The notes: generated from the sequence alone by a model not told the origin. Numbered from the stretch's first letter, positions 13,447-25,761 are shown. The stretch is DNA of 64,000 nucleotides from Aulostomus chinensis (GCA_037954235.1 JBBMOA010000017.1:21465027-21529026), one strand, 5' to 3'. A program made the numbers and translations.

Positions 13447-14250
13447 TAGGGCTGCAACGATTAGTCGACGTTGTCGACAAAAATCGACAATGGAAATAGT
13501 CGACAATGAATTCCATCGTCGACTATTGTCGCCAGACGTGTTTTTCCAACAGAGTGAGGCATCTCACTTTATTATGATCTCTGCCGAGACTCGCGCATGC
13601 GCAATACCGTCTCTTCGCTGAGTGGTAACATACAGAAATGGCGGCGTCAACATCAGGTACGCGTACCAAAACTTCTAAAGTTTGGGGAAATGGTTGCCTG
13701 GATACCGTGAATAAAAAGACTACTTTCAAAGTTTGCAATGCAGACCTTGGTGTCATGGCAGGACCTCGGTGATGCAGGAACATTTGAAGAAGCCCGTCGG
13801 GCAGTTGAACGAAGCGGAGTCTGACTCGCCTCCGGAGATTCAAGTAACGTTCAAGCCAATACGGTTTTTATGACATTCATTGTACATTTTATCAGCGTAT
13901 TTTCGCTATAAAAAGTTTACTTGATTTTGATTTATTTATTTGCCTGTCCCTAAAAAAAATGGACAGAGGTTTCTTTATTTATGGATTGATGTCTCTACTG
14001 ACCGAGCACTGTGCCTAATTGGTTTTAGATAGGACATTTTTATTAAATTTTTGTACGAATCGGCAGTATGTTCAATAAAAGATGTATTTTTCGTTGTACC
14101 CATCTTTATTGTGTTTATTATCATTTGCCACATAATTAAATCAACTTAATGTTAAATTTAAGAAAAAAATTAATTATCCGATTAGTCGACTAATCGTTTC
14201 AATAGTCGGTGACTAGTCGACTATTAGAATAGTCATTAGTTGCAGCCCTA
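13447..14250. mobile_element. Non-autonomous hAT transposon relic with BED-finger remnant (804 bp)
   Basis: The ends are inverted repeats: TAGGGCTGCAAC is identical at both ends, followed by imperfect GATTAGTCGAC-type subterminal repeats. A perfect 8-bp target duplication GTTGAGAG flanks it (13439-13446 and 14251-14258); 8 bp is diagnostic of hAT elements. On the plus strand from the ATG at about 13639, a decayed frame reads MAASTSGTRTKTSKVWGNG, and after one frame slip SVMQEHLKKPVG, which resembles the N-terminal BED zinc finger of ZBED/hAT transposases (Cys pair and a following His). The catalytic core is missing, so the copy is internally deleted and dead. Confidence 0.92.
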
Positions 14251-14258
14251 GTTGAGAG
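14251..14258. repeat. Right target-site duplication of the hAT relic
   Basis: GTTGAGAG directly follows the right terminal repeat and is identical to the copy before the left end. Confidence 0.92.
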
Positions 14259-14814
14259 TGAACATTTACAGCAGCAGCAGCAGATCTGGGGGGTGACCTT
14301 TTACTGACCCATCATAAGGAACACCTGTGCAGTGATGACTACATGGGACAGGTGTTGATGTATTCATACCTACATCTCTACAGCTATTCAGTGAAATAAC
14401 CCTACATTCCTGTTTTTATTTTAGCGTCCAGGTAGTCATCAAAACCTGCTATTTTCAGTGTGTAGGTTGATACTAGCCAGCTTAAACTAATATTATCTCA
14501 CAAACCAACAAATATTGATGTCCAGTGTTTGAATCTCTGCAGCTTGTTTTGTTCGATGACTATTTATTTGGTTTTATTAACACTATCCACTTCCTCTTCA
14601 GATTAAACATTACATTTATGTCCACGAATGACCAGCAATAGAAATGTGCTGCAGTGCAGAAATGCAGTCATTTTTATGGTTGATAAAAGTAAGAATGTTT
14701 ATATGTCTAAACACAAGTACTTTCTTCTTCTCCAGTTTTTTTCTTCCTGATTTCAAGTGTTGTTTAGTTTTACTTGTGAATCTGTCTTGAAGCAAAAGAT
14801 TGAGCGAAGGGCAA

Positions 14815-15260
14815 CACGGTCAATCAAAGGCCACCTTTCTTCTCTCAGCCCTTGCTTTGGGGTCTTCCCGACAATAATTCTCTGATTTGACTTTGGTGTG
14901 CCAATTTGTGCCTGATGAATAATTGTCTGCTTTGCTGATAACTTGTGGGAGTCAAGAGTATTCCTGTGGCACTCAATGCAAATGGGAGATATTTGGGTCC
15001 TTCAAATCACGACAGTAGCCCCTCCACATTTGCCTCCCTGTTCCGTGAGTAAACTGACCAATTAGCTGTGTTTGAAGAAGCCATTTTTGATTAGAGCAAT
15101 CAGTAAACAGCAAGGCCTCTCCATGATTGTACCCCTGATTAGATAAGTTGTCACTTGAGAAGTTGTTGGAGATTTTAATTTATGGCCTTATATCGCTGAA
15201 AAGTATGGTAATTACCTAATCCATTCTCTACAGTTCAGCACTTGGATTAAAATTCATCCA
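14815..15260. promoter_or_regulatory. Candidate non-coding element 3' of nkx2.4b
   Basis: Unique sequence rich in TGATTAGA, AATTAGC and ATAATT homeodomain-type cores, with Sox-type ACAATAATT near 14870. No coding sign and no simple repeat. Call is by texture only. Confidence 0.25.
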
Positions 15261-16557
15261 TACTGTCAGTGTTGACGACCTCATGTTTTTTTCCCCTTTA
15301 AAAGTAGCCTCTGTATCATCTATGTTAATAGGAATATCCGCTATTTAGGCGCAGATGGACTGCAATGATGTCATTGGTCGTGAAAACGGGGGGAAAAGAG
15401 TAGTCAAAATCATGTATTAATTAAATATGTAGGTTCTGAACAATGCTTTGGTTTATTCCACTTGATCACGGTTGTTTTTACCTCAGGAAATCGGCTCATC
15501 ACACATGAATGATCGGAATAATCTACGTAAGTGAAAAAAAAAAACATTAATATTCACACCCATCTTTGAGTGTCTGTGCATTAAATCCTAATTAACACTA
15601 CAGAGCAGTTAATGACCAAAAGACTGCAGTTAGTGATGTATTAGAACGCTTCTTAAGCAACAAAATTACATTCAGTTCAAGAACATCATGAACGTTAAAT
15701 AAGGATCTATAATGTATCAGAAGGACAAATGGAGGAACTGATAGTGGAGCAGATTTCAGAAGCGACCAGGCACAGTAGACACTGCAGTGGAAAAAAAGTG
15801 ACACATTTCACCCTTTTAAAAATTTATTGAGGACAATTTTGATGTCATTTTCAATATACTGTCAAAATAAATCATACGCACGCACGCACGCACACACACC
15901 TACCTCCCTCCATCTATTATAAAACCGAGTTCACCTGTAAAGATGAAAAAAAAAAGTTTTCTTTTGTTCGTATTCAAGTCAAACAAATGTGCTGTTTAAA
16001 AAGGAAACGCAATTATCTCTCATGTACGGAAGGATGCTGCAACTATACACAACTAGCACATGAAAAAACAGGTGCCAAAATGGGCCAAGGCTATGAACTG
16101 TAGTCTGAACAGTGAATTAGTAACATAATAGCATAACAATCAACACATACATTTTCTAAATATAAAGCAGCGAGTTAGAGGTATGGTTGTTCTATTTATC
16201 TACTTTGTTGGCATTATAATGATATAATTATGACTTGTTTTTCTAACGTTTTTTTTTTTTCTTGTGCAGGATAACTATGTCTGTAAAAGGTGTATGTAGT
16301 TTATATTTGTATTTGTGTATTTTCAATCTGTATATTCCATTTTATTTTTATAATATTCTAATTCTCCATGTTAGTCCTTTTTAGAGCAGTTGTAACGTAT
16401 CATTATGAACAAGATCATCTGAATGACTTGCAGGGAAGTTTGAAAGATGACATCATCCAGCATTGTTCCAGGAGCCACGTTGATGCCGCTGTCGATTGTA
16501 GTGTATTGACCACCAAATCCCGGAGTGATCAATAGAGCAGTGTAAGTAGACAGGGAA

Positions 16558-16558
16558 A

Positions 16559-16603
<45 letters not shown>
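16558..16603. repeat. (GT)n microsatellite
   Basis: Uninterrupted GT tract of about 43 bp. Confidence 0.97.
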
Positions 16604-16604
<1 letters not shown>

Positions 16605-17060
16605 TAAAAAGCCAGGATTAGGCCTGATTAGGGCAGTTTTAACATGTCCTGCTGATTAGGGCCCGGTGGATCTGACCGCTAATTAGCTCTGAAGTGTGGC
16701 TGGCCGCACAGACAGGACAGCCACAGGAGGAGGGGTTGCCAGCCCAAACTCCCTCCCTCCCTTGTCCACTCACCGCCCCCACAAAAGGGTCTGGGGCTCT
16801 TTGATTGGGTCTGCTGCATTATGGAGAGGGGAGTTGAAAAAGAGCCCAATTTCCCTTTTGCTGTGCCACTACCCCCTGCAGGGTGGAGTCAATGTAGCCT
16901 TTCTGTGCCTTCGTATGACCAGCTGGCTACAGAGGGGCAAATAAACACTCCAGATCCTCTGGCCAGTGTGACTCCCATCTGAAACAGAGCCTTTGTCCCA
17001 TGTGGATTGGGCTCTAATTGGTGTACCCGAGACAAATTCTTACTGTGATTGTTATTTGCA
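16605..17060. promoter_or_regulatory. Candidate non-coding element after a GT microsatellite
   Basis: Unique sequence with repeated CTAATTAG/GATTAGG cores (for example 16617-16685) and low CpG, starting just after a GT tract. The open frame at 16696-16944 has no family resemblance. Call is by texture only. Confidence 0.25.
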
Positions 17061-18159
17061 CTGATGAGGTTTTAATGGACAGATAATACACAAATAATAC
17101 AAGTTACAAGTAAATAAGAATGTTGGCTGAGTTGCAAGAGGATTAGAGGGGAACGCTCCTCGTCTTCTCTATTCCAACTAACAGATTGCTAGAAACCACA
17201 AACATCCAAAATTCACCACAGATTATGTAAAGTGAATGAAAGCTTTTGATTAGAAAACAAACTTTTTGGGGAAACTGAAAAAGGTTTTCGGACATAAACA
17301 TAACCATGTCAGAAAAATCTAACTTGAGAAAGTGTGTATTCTGAACAAATCCTTCCTGGCAATGTTTTTGACAAGAAAAACTAATACCTTCTGCGCCAAG
17401 TGAGCCAAGCCATCTTTTCCCTTTTCCACTTGTGAAATAACATTGACTTCAATTACTTTTATTTTATGTCAGCGGGTTCCATGAAATTGTGTACGGTTAA
17501 TAATTAAAGCGAAAATGTTCAGGCCTTGTCTGACTGGGAGGAAATGTTTTAATAAAACAAAAACACGTGCACCATGGAAACTGATGATAACAAAAGACGC
17601 ACGATGTGTACAAGTAATTCACATTTGGAAATGTAAAAACTTAAGATGACAACATAATACTTGTCACATTGATACCAGGTCATTTGTGTATTGACGGCAA
17701 CAGTCGTCATGCCTCACCAGGAATGTGTAATTGTCTCTATGAAAAGAAAAACGTAGTCATCTTAATAAACGACAAACAGCCTGTGGACTCTAATCCATCC
17801 AAAGATGACCCAAATGAGTGAAAAACTGTCAAAAATAAAGCTTTTTTTGGGGGGGTCAAATTCTCTTCAGTAAAAATGCACCGCAGACGGTTCAAACACA
17901 GGCTGGAACCGCTCTCCGTACATGGAAGTATTGCGCATGTCAAGCTAATCTATGTATTTGCAGAATTCGGTCCCCTGCTCGTCCCCTGTCTGCCTCGGCC
18001 TCAGGACCCTGATCACAGCTCCTGCAGAGGAAGAGAGTAAAGGAACGTGGGATTTGGACGTAATCCTGTTTGTCTTGGGGGTCACATGCTCTAACCAGTT
18101 GAGATTGTCCGCTACAGTCTGGAAGTTTATTCGGGGATGGGGTTTTTGGGGGAGGGGGG

Positions 18160-18425
18160 GGGGGGGGGCTCTAATTGTAATTCCCTCTGGAGAGCAGTCA
18201 GTGTCTCCTGCTGAATGCTGGAGAGGAGACAGGTTGCTGCAAGATGATAATTGAAAAGAAAGTGGGTGGTCCTCTTTGGCCCTGTGGGACAGTCATATTG
18301 AGACTGCTGCTTGTTTTGAAGGGGGCAAATGTTATATTTGAAGAAATGATTATGTCCTTCTGGGCTTAATTTGACAGGCGTAGCTTTTGAGTGGCGGCTG
18401 TTTCTGTTGTCTCTTGCCATTCATG
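18160..18425. promoter_or_regulatory. Candidate conserved non-coding element with a perfect Gli site
   Basis: This stretch is non-repetitive after a poly-G run. It contains TAATTGTAATT homeodomain-type sites (about 18173-18183), GATAATTGA (about 18246-18254) and a perfect Gli 9-mer TGGGTGGTC (18263-18271). It lies about 6 kb downstream of nkx2.4b. The texture suggests a conserved enhancer, but conservation was not tested. Confidence 0.4.
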
Positions 18426-20654
18426 TTTATTTCTGTGTGTTTGCTGTTGGATCATTGCCCCCCATTAACCAGTTCCGAGAGTGTGTTTCATTTTTACAAG
18501 CCTGTTTACAGGATTGTCCTTAAACACTCGACAGAGTTTTTACTTATTTCTGACTCCCTCGTGTGTGTTTATCACAAATTAGGATTCCCTAAATATATGA
18601 CTGAAATTCAGTTGTGTCTATTTAAAGAAATAAAATGCTTTAAATCAACACTTCCTTAAAGGCACACCTACATGGACGCTGATCTCATCCATTGCCTACC
18701 TTCATTGAACTGCTCTCCATCCCAGGCCTATTAACCAGTAATCTGCAGACTGGCAGCTGGCCATTACCGTGGCAACGGTGAGCTGGGAGAAAACTGCTTG
18801 CTGGTTCAAAAGTAAAGGGGAGTGTTGTGAGGACAGAGATAAACTCTTTTATCTTGTAAATGTGTCGTTTTCATATTTCCGGATACAAAAACTCAATTTC
18901 TTACTCACTTTCAAGACACCACTTTACTTTTTTTTAGAGGTGAAGATAGAAAAAGGCTTTCATGCTTGCTTTGATTATTTTATTGTTGTTTTGGGTGGAT
19001 TAAAGGTCTGTCAAGTATGGAGAATAGTTAGATCATGTGTAGCTCTGCTAATATAAGAGGCAGACTGAAGGAAGAATTTCTGAATGGCTTACAAATCTCA
19101 TCCAGAGATGCTTGTCCTTCATGTCATGAAAACTATGGTTACAGTCTAGCCATTTCAGTCGCTTTCTCATTTTGTTTTGCTTTTTTTTTTCACGGTGGAC
19201 GTTCTAAAAGACAGGTTTTCTTAAACGCTGACGAATAATACGCATTTTACAAAACTGTCTGACAAATGTCCTTCACTCTCTCTTTACAAGAGGTGTGCTC
19301 TCACTTCACGCAGGTAGTTTGTATACCTTCTTTGCAGGAGCTGTATCGTCGTAACCACAATACCACCTAAATGCACAAAGAGCTCCTGATGTATTTTCAC
19401 CTTTTTGTAAAAAATGAAAGAACGAAATACATTTTTAAAAGCTGAGAAAATTTGACAAATCTCTGAAAAGTTTTCACACACCAAACCAGGTTTGTGTGTT
19501 ACTAAAACATGGGCTGTCATGCAGTCTAAATACAGTGGCACCTCAGCAGGGGCTGCTGCTGCTTCTAGAATTTGGCTAAACTCATTTTCTTAAAAAAGAG
19601 TTTGTGGGACTTAATGAGGCATAACTAATGGAGGTCCCACAATCATCAGCGCCATGCTGGAAGCACCATGGCAGGACAGAGCAGCCATTGATTCTTGCTT
19701 CAGACCTCTTGAGTTCCTAATCAGCTTCTTTGGTTGTGCGTTTCAGGCCTGACAAACCTATTGTGGGCCTGTGTCACTGGAGGTCAGTAGTTATTAGTGG
19801 CAACTGAAAACAGTTTCTCTAACCACTTATGAGCCAACTGAATAACATGCATAGGGGGACTTGGAGGGAGGATTACTGGCAGCGCAGCCAGTTCGGCTGG
19901 CGCAGGAGAGAATGTGACATGGTTTTCTAATCAGGGATGCTGCTCCCCCCCCCCCCCCCTCCTCCTTCACCTCCCCCTCCTCCCACACACACACACTCCT
20001 AACCTGGTCCTCCTATCCTTCATCCTCTGCCCCCTTCTAGTAGCTACAGACAGTAGTGAATAGTCTTGAAAAGGTTGCTTTGGCCCTGCAATGCTTCATG
20101 TTGCAAAAATAGTATTCATAGTAAGCAATCGAATTACCGTATGCCTCACAAGTCCCTGAAATTATATATTTTGTGTGTGTGTGTGTGCACGCGCACCTGT
20201 ACGTGTGTGAGTGAGCGAGAGTATGAAAGTGTTACCGTCAAACCAAAAGCAACGGTAAAAATGTGGTTTCATGTATTTAATTTCATGGAAATCTATTAGA
20301 GTGAGAATTGCTTTCCGAGTCCTATGACCTTCTCGAAATGTTTCCTCCACTCTGTAGGAAGATGATTATTTGCAGGCTATGTGGAAATGACTGAAACTTT
20401 TTGCTTCCTGGGGCAAAGACTTGCAGTGACTCATTCAGCTAAACAAATCCATCAGACACGGGTTTGTCATAGAGGAGAGAAAGATTGTCTCTCCTTGGCA
20501 GAACACGAGGACATTACACTAATTAAAATCTCTGGGAGAACTCGCCAATTCAGAGCATTCATTGGCGTAGTGAAATGAAAAGCGCCGCTCGCCTCTCTTA
20601 ATCATTTCACATAGATTTGGGGGCAATCTCAAGCAAAAGAGGAAGGAAAGAGAA

Positions 20655-20820
20655 AGTGCCACCAGGGGTGCAGCTAGAGATTTTGGGCCCCATGAAAAGA
20701 CATAAAACTGGACCCCTTAAACAATTCAATATTGTGCTATAATGTGTTTTGAGGGCCCCTGTCAGTGCAGGGCCCTTCCTCCCCTTCCCCTCCCCCCACT
20801 GTCCCTGCATGCCACTCATT
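20655..20820. repeat. Possible decayed DNA-transposon fragment
   Basis: CAGGGGTGCAGCTAG followed by TTTTGGGCCCCATGAAAAG and a later GGGCCCCTGTCAGTGC resembles a fish dispersed element with a CAGGGGTG-type end. No matching right end or target duplication was found. Confidence 0.4.
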
Positions 20821-21309
20821 GTATTTTGTTAGTTCATGTACATGTATTTTTTTTGTGTGTGTGTGTCATATGAGTCCATATTTAAATTGTGTGTGCATTT
20901 TTACTTTCACACAACATGAATAAAATATACAGAGCTGCATTTATCCATCACAGATGAAAAACGTGCTTTTAGCTTTCTATTTTCTCATTTTTTTAACATC
21001 AATACCAGTAAAAAAAAAACACAAAAAAAAACTCTTTCTATTGGATCAGAGTGACCATGTTACAGCTGATGGGGGTTATATGATTGACTGATATGTTTGT
21101 GTGTAAACTTTGCAGCCAGTAATGCTAAGCCCTTCCCAATTAGCACTCTCTAGGTTGCTAGGTCACCATGGTCAATTGAGGAACCCATCAATAGGACTTG
21201 AAAAGGTTTCTCTGCGATCAGACCTTCTGACATATTAAGTAGAATAATGGGGAGGAAGGGAGTTGGGAGGAGAGGGGGGCAGAAACTGAGGCAAGGCTTC
21301 CTTCCACAT

Positions 21310-22145
21310 TCACATTATACAGCGCAACCTGCAATTACCTGGGAAGAATAGTCTCAAAAAATGCTTTGCATACATGAAAAGGCTATAGTAGAGCTATACC
21401 AACTGTATATGGTGTATGGCAGTCGCCCTGCTAGCCTTGATGGAAATATTTGCTTTACTAGAGGCAATTTTATGTCTAACTTTACGGCTATTTGCATGAA
21501 TATAACCAGACATACAGCAGAGGTAACACTGTAGCAGCTGCAGCCGCCCAAAAAACTTTCCAGATAGAAATGATGAGTCCAGCACCAATTACAGTGCCCA
21601 GCCAGGCTCATATATCCTTACAAAGAGAGGTGCCCCCCCCAATAAACTGAAAGAAGCAACAGGCACAATAGCCAGTGATTACCAAGCATAGCCTATTAGT
21701 GCGCCATAACTATAGCTATTGAAAGGAGAAAAGAATGGCTTCACCTCCACTTTCATTTCATGTGGTCCACCATCAAAAGCTTTGTTGACAATTCATTCGT
21801 GCCCTCAATTTAGAGACAAAATCTGTCGGAAACATCTTGCGGCATCAAAGTGTACATTGTGGAATGCATTTCTCCTGTTAATACTCTTATCAAACTCCCA
21901 TCTGATGGGAGTTGTTGCGCCCAATTCCAAATGTCAGGAGCATATTGGCTCTGGTGCTTCCTTCGAGTGCAGGGATGATAGCACATATACATACAGCTGC
22001 CAGGTATGTGAAGGGGTTGAAAATGGAGGCTCTTCAAGGTCTCCATTGAGACACACTGATAGCCATCATCATCATCACAGGGTGTCATCGCCAAGGGGGC
22101 TGAGAAGTAATTTTCAAACATGTTTAAATGACCACAGGAAATGAA
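21310..22145. promoter_or_regulatory. Candidate conserved non-coding element 3' of nkx2.4b
   Basis: About 830 bp of balanced, low-CpG, repeat-free sequence with a perfect POU octamer ATTTGCAT (21490-21497), E-boxes (CAGCTG near 21537) and TAAT/CAATTA cores. Three overlapping open frames (up to 141 aa) occur in different frames, but none resembles a protein and none has coherent splice signals. This is a visual call only. Confidence 0.35.
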
Positions 22146-22302
22146 ACGTTAGGTGCTATTATCAACCGCTGCTGCTGTAATGAACGCTTTGGAGGAGACG
22201 AGCAAAGAGGAAGCAACACTGGTGTTAAGTGACCAGCTTAAATACTTTGGAGTTTGTTTGCACAAATCATTTATCTTTTTAAAGAGATCTTTCACATCCT
22301 CA

Positions 22303-22336
22303 GCGTGTGTGTGTGTGTGTGGGGGGGGGGGGGGGT
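22303..22336. repeat. (GT)n then poly-G
   Basis: Short GT tract running into a 15-base G run. Confidence 0.95.
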
Positions 22337-23438
22337 AAATGAAAAAGAAACAGTTACATGTGCTGCTGGTTATTTTTTTAAAATTTGACTACAGTGCCTA
22401 CTTTTTTTAAAATCAGGGAGAAAAATGGGCGTCAGGGTTATTTAAAAGAAAACTGACAATAATCACAAATACTACAGCTCCTGCAAAATTTGCACAACAT
22501 TTCGAGCAATGATGTCTTGGAAGTGCTGTCATTATGTTTGCTATTCATAGGCAGACAATATTCTAGCACAAACTAGAAAATGCAACAATTAGAGGATTTA
22601 TTTTTTTCTAAATTGACACACTATTTCGTTCTCAAATCTCCAATATTAACCCTTTAAAAAATAATATTCACGTTTGAATGAGGACATTAATAACACTGAC
22701 TATTATGAATGCTAAAATTTGCAGGGGGCCACGACTTTGAACTGTAAAATAATGAGTTACAAACACAGAAAATAGAAAGAATAGATTTTTTTATCGTTTG
22801 TTTATTATTTTAAAAAGTTGATGTGATTAACCTCCCCCCTAAAACCCTAAAAAAAAAAATTAGAAAAACGAATGAGATTTGAGTAATAATAATTATGTAA
22901 TAATAAAGATAATAATAATCAACAGTTACATTGTGGTTCTATTTAATTCAGGCCAGCAATAATGTGGTGATAATTGACGTATGACTTTTTCCTGTTGCAG
23001 TCTCTTATTTAAGCTCGCACGTACAACGAAGTGGACCAATTATATTACTGTCGAAATTAAGTCTGGGCCTTTTAAACAGGACAAGGTCAATACCTTTAAA
23101 AGAGTTTGTTTTTTTTTAAAAAAAAAAGGGGGGGAAGTAAGAATTTTTTTAAAAAAAAAATAATGCGTAAAAACTAAGCTTATTTCGATAGTTGATGTGT
23201 TAATTATTTTTTTAAAGGAGGGATTTGCCGGTCTGAGACGACTGCAGACGTCCTCCATGAAAGGCAGCCCTCCAAAATGTCACCTGAACAATGCTGGCTC
23301 CCTCATCGACCTTGCTTTCCAGCTCAATTTGGTCTCAGTCAGCATAATGAAAATGCACTTCAAAACAGATTCCTTTAAAAAAAGAAAAAAAAAAGAAAAA
23401 AATTACTTCTTCAGGAATAGCTCTCACACTTCAAGTTA

Positions 23439-24014
23439 TTTATTGTTAACGTTCACTTGGTTTGGAAACATATACAGCAGCCATCACGCATGTGTTCCTT
23501 TTTAACTTACAAAAGAATAAAGAAAACATAAAAGTGGACGCAATAACGATTATTATACAGTTAAACGCATTCTTGTGTGTTAGCCAAATATACAAGTCCC
23601 TACTTCATTTAATAAGTCTAAATGAATACATTAGTTTACAATATTAATATGACAAAATCCCAGGTTATCACCGCAAAGAGGAGTGGTGGTCTAAGTGGAC
23701 TTCCAAACCTGATCCCACCTCTGCCCCCTGTCCCAAGTGAAGCAGCATTCCTGTTTGTTTCAACAACATAGACTAGCTACGTTTAAAACAGCATGAGGAA
23801 GGTCCAAAACATGGATTACAAAAGGTCCAGAAACGACATAATTGCTTTTCGGGGGGCAGCCATGGCCCGTAATGTTCAAAAATAGACTCCCCTCTCAGAG
23901 ATGTCAAGAAAATGTGCCCTGATCAGCTGGTACATCTCTGTGCGCCTCATCCCCCCTCAGAAGGGCCCAATTTCAGCGTGAGTGTGTGTGTGTGTGTGGT
24001 GTGTGTGTGTGTGT

Positions 24015-24090
<76 letters not shown>

Positions 24091-24179
24091 TTTGTGTGGG
24101 TGCTGTGTGTGTTGTTTGCATGGGCTCATCCGCAGGTTCACATAGAAAAAGTGACAGTACTGTACTGTAGTATGAGGTC
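23439..24179 (-). other. nkx2.4b: Probable nkx2.4b 3' UTR
   Basis: The stretch follows the stop codon on the minus strand up to the first AATAAA in that direction (TTTATT on plus at 23439-23444). The part at 23650-23960 is non-repetitive and looks conserved. It contains a GT tract and a 70-bp AT tract about 90-200 nt after the stop. The poly(A) site is inferred, not observed. Confidence 0.55.
23982..24087. repeat. Compound (GT)n/(TA)n microsatellite in the nkx2.4b 3' UTR
   Basis: Interrupted GT dinucleotides (23982-24014) run into an uninterrupted 70-bp AT tract (24018-24087). The tract reads open in several frames, giving meaningless Tyr-Ile ORFs. In the nkx2.4b transcript it would be a self-complementary AU stretch close after the stop codon. 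Confidence 0.95.
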
Positions 24180-25280
24180 CTACCACGTTCTGCCGTAGAG
24201 GAGGTTTGAGCTGACCATGTTACTGGTGTAATCTACAGCAGACGTGTCTATCTGGGCCATGTTGAGCTGGCTGTGCAGCGAGGGGGGGCTGGGCGACATG
24301 TCGTCCAGCTCCAAAGCGTTCACCTGCTGCTGGTTCTGATGCTGTGCGAGGCTGCTGGTTGAGGATGCGAGCACGACTCCGGCTCCGTTCTGTTGTTGGC
24401 TTGGTTGTTGGTTCTGCTGTACCTGTTGCTGGTTCGGTGTCGGCGTGTTGGAGCCGTTCTGGCACGGTTTACCGTCCTTCACCAGAACTGGCACGGCTAC
24501 GCGCCGCGGGGACTGCGCCTGCTGTTGGCACAGGTTACCGTCCTGTTGCTGCTGCTGCAGCTGCTGCGCCGCCTTGTCCTTAGCCTGGCGCTTCATCTTG
24601 TACCGGTGGTTCTGAAACCAGATCTTCACCTGGGTCGGCGTTAGGTGGATCATGCTAGCCAGGTGCTCCCTCTCCGGCGCCGACAGGTATTTCTGCTGCT
24701 TAAACCGTCTCTCCAGCTCGTAGACCTGAGCCTGCGAGAACAGGACGCGCCGTTTCCTCCTGGGCGCAGCGTGGAGAGCTGGCATGGACTTGGTGGCGTC
24801 CGCCATTCCTGTGAGGCTCCCCATGCCGGTCATGTTCATACCTGTGGAAGGTCCCATGAATCTAGAAACTTAAAAATATACATACATATACATGCTTTCA
24901 ATAAACAGAAGAGGAGAACACTGTTTCGCCTGAAATAGTCTTTACTGAAAATGGATTGAAATGGTGTCCGTTAATTCTTGGCAAGAATTAGAATGTTGTT
25001 CTAACAATCTAATAATAATAATAGAATAATATGTATTTGATCATAAATAATAACAATAATAATAATAATAATAATAGATGTTGCCTTTGTTGTCAAAAAC
25101 AAAACCCTCGAGCCAGACTTGAAATAATGATCTCCTTTTCAGTTTAACCGTCAAAAAAAACGTAAATTAGGATTTAAGGTTTGCTCAAGTAACGTGAAAA
25201 AAGTGTAAACTTTTCATCAACAGTCTATTGATATGAATCAAATAATTACAGCAAAAGCGATGCAGTTTTTAAATCCTGGA

Positions 25281-25311
<31 letters not shown>

Positions 25312-25761
25312 GCTTTGTGAAAATCAACATATTTTTTTAATCATTTACAGTGAACAAATCAACAGCCCGGTAAAGTGTGTAAAGAACCTACTTGTGGAGT
25401 ATCTTGGATCAGGGTTGGCGCTGTACCACCCTGTTGCTGCTGCACTATTCCGCATGCTTTCCTGGTACGACGGCAGGTCTCCCATGTTGCCAATGCTTCC
25501 ATTGCAGTATCCCCCCATTGCGCTGTGGGAGAACTGGGAGACGCCGTGCGGCATGTGGTAAGTGGTGGCCACGGTCGCGTTGTGGCCCATGGAGTGCTGT
25601 TGCATGCCGGTCTGAGACACCTGAGGCTGTCGGTAGGCTCCCAGTGGAGAGGTTAGGTTTCCTGCGCCGTCCATGCCACTAAACTTCTTGTAGGTCTCCT
25701 CGATTGGACTCAAAATATCTGTCACTGAAAAAGGCGTTGTGTGCTTTGGGCTCAACGACAT
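24180..25761 (-). CDS. nkx2.4b: NK2 homeobox transcription factor Nkx2.4 (b-type paralogue), two coding exons
   Basis: DNA-binding transcription factor of the NK2 class (Nkx2.1/Nkx2.4 group), acting in the nucleus; family members pattern ventral forebrain/hypothalamus and thyroid. CDS is complement(join(24180..24868,25392..25761)), 1059 nt, 352 aa. Exon 1 ends in codon phase 1 before a GTAGGT donor (25391..25386); exon 2 follows the AG at 24870..24869, and the join restores the family sequence STISRFMGPS. The N-terminus starts MSLSPKHTTPFSVTDILSP, a TN repressor motif. Homeodomain is about residues 160-219 with W48, F49, Q50, N51 and the NK2 hallmark Y54; the NK2-specific domain (SPRRVAVPVLVKDGKPC) is about 243-259; Gln-rich stretches flank it; the C-terminus is LLYGRTW. 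The start has A at -3. Nkx2.4 is preferred over Nkx2.1 because of IEETYKKFSGMDG near the start and LDDMSPSPPSLHS near the end. The b paralogue is inferred from linkage to nkx2.2a. No break or frameshift. Confidence 0.95.
24869..25391 (-). other. nkx2.4b: nkx2.4b intron (523 bp)
   Basis: The intron is bounded on the minus strand by a GTAGGT donor and a TTTTTAAG acceptor. It is AT-rich, with an AAT/ATA microsatellite around 25010-25075 and a T-rich tract near 25290-25312. The position just before the FMGP motif matches the usual NKX2-1/NKX2-4 coding intron. No coding potential is seen inside it. Confidence 0.9.

Noticed and set aside
13276..13843. Intact transposase gene in the hAT element
   Set aside because: Only a frameshifted BED-finger scar remains; no catalytic region.
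21719..22144. 141-codon plus-strand frame
   Set aside because: It ends in a His-run from ATC repeats, overlaps a 103-codon minus frame, and resembles no family; the block looks regulatory.
1..23000. xrn2 exons, expected from mammalian synteny next to NKX2-4
   Set aside because: No stretch reads as XRN2; short exons cannot be excluded by eye, so none is annotated.
24344..24938. Plus-strand open frames across nkx2.4b exon 2
   Set aside because: They are antisense shadows of the homeobox exon; only the minus frame gives NK2 domains.
25345..25391. Exon 1 of nkx2.4b continuing to a stop at 25345
   Set aside because: The sequence after the GTAGGT donor no longer matches the family; joining to 24868 restores the ISRFMGP motif.
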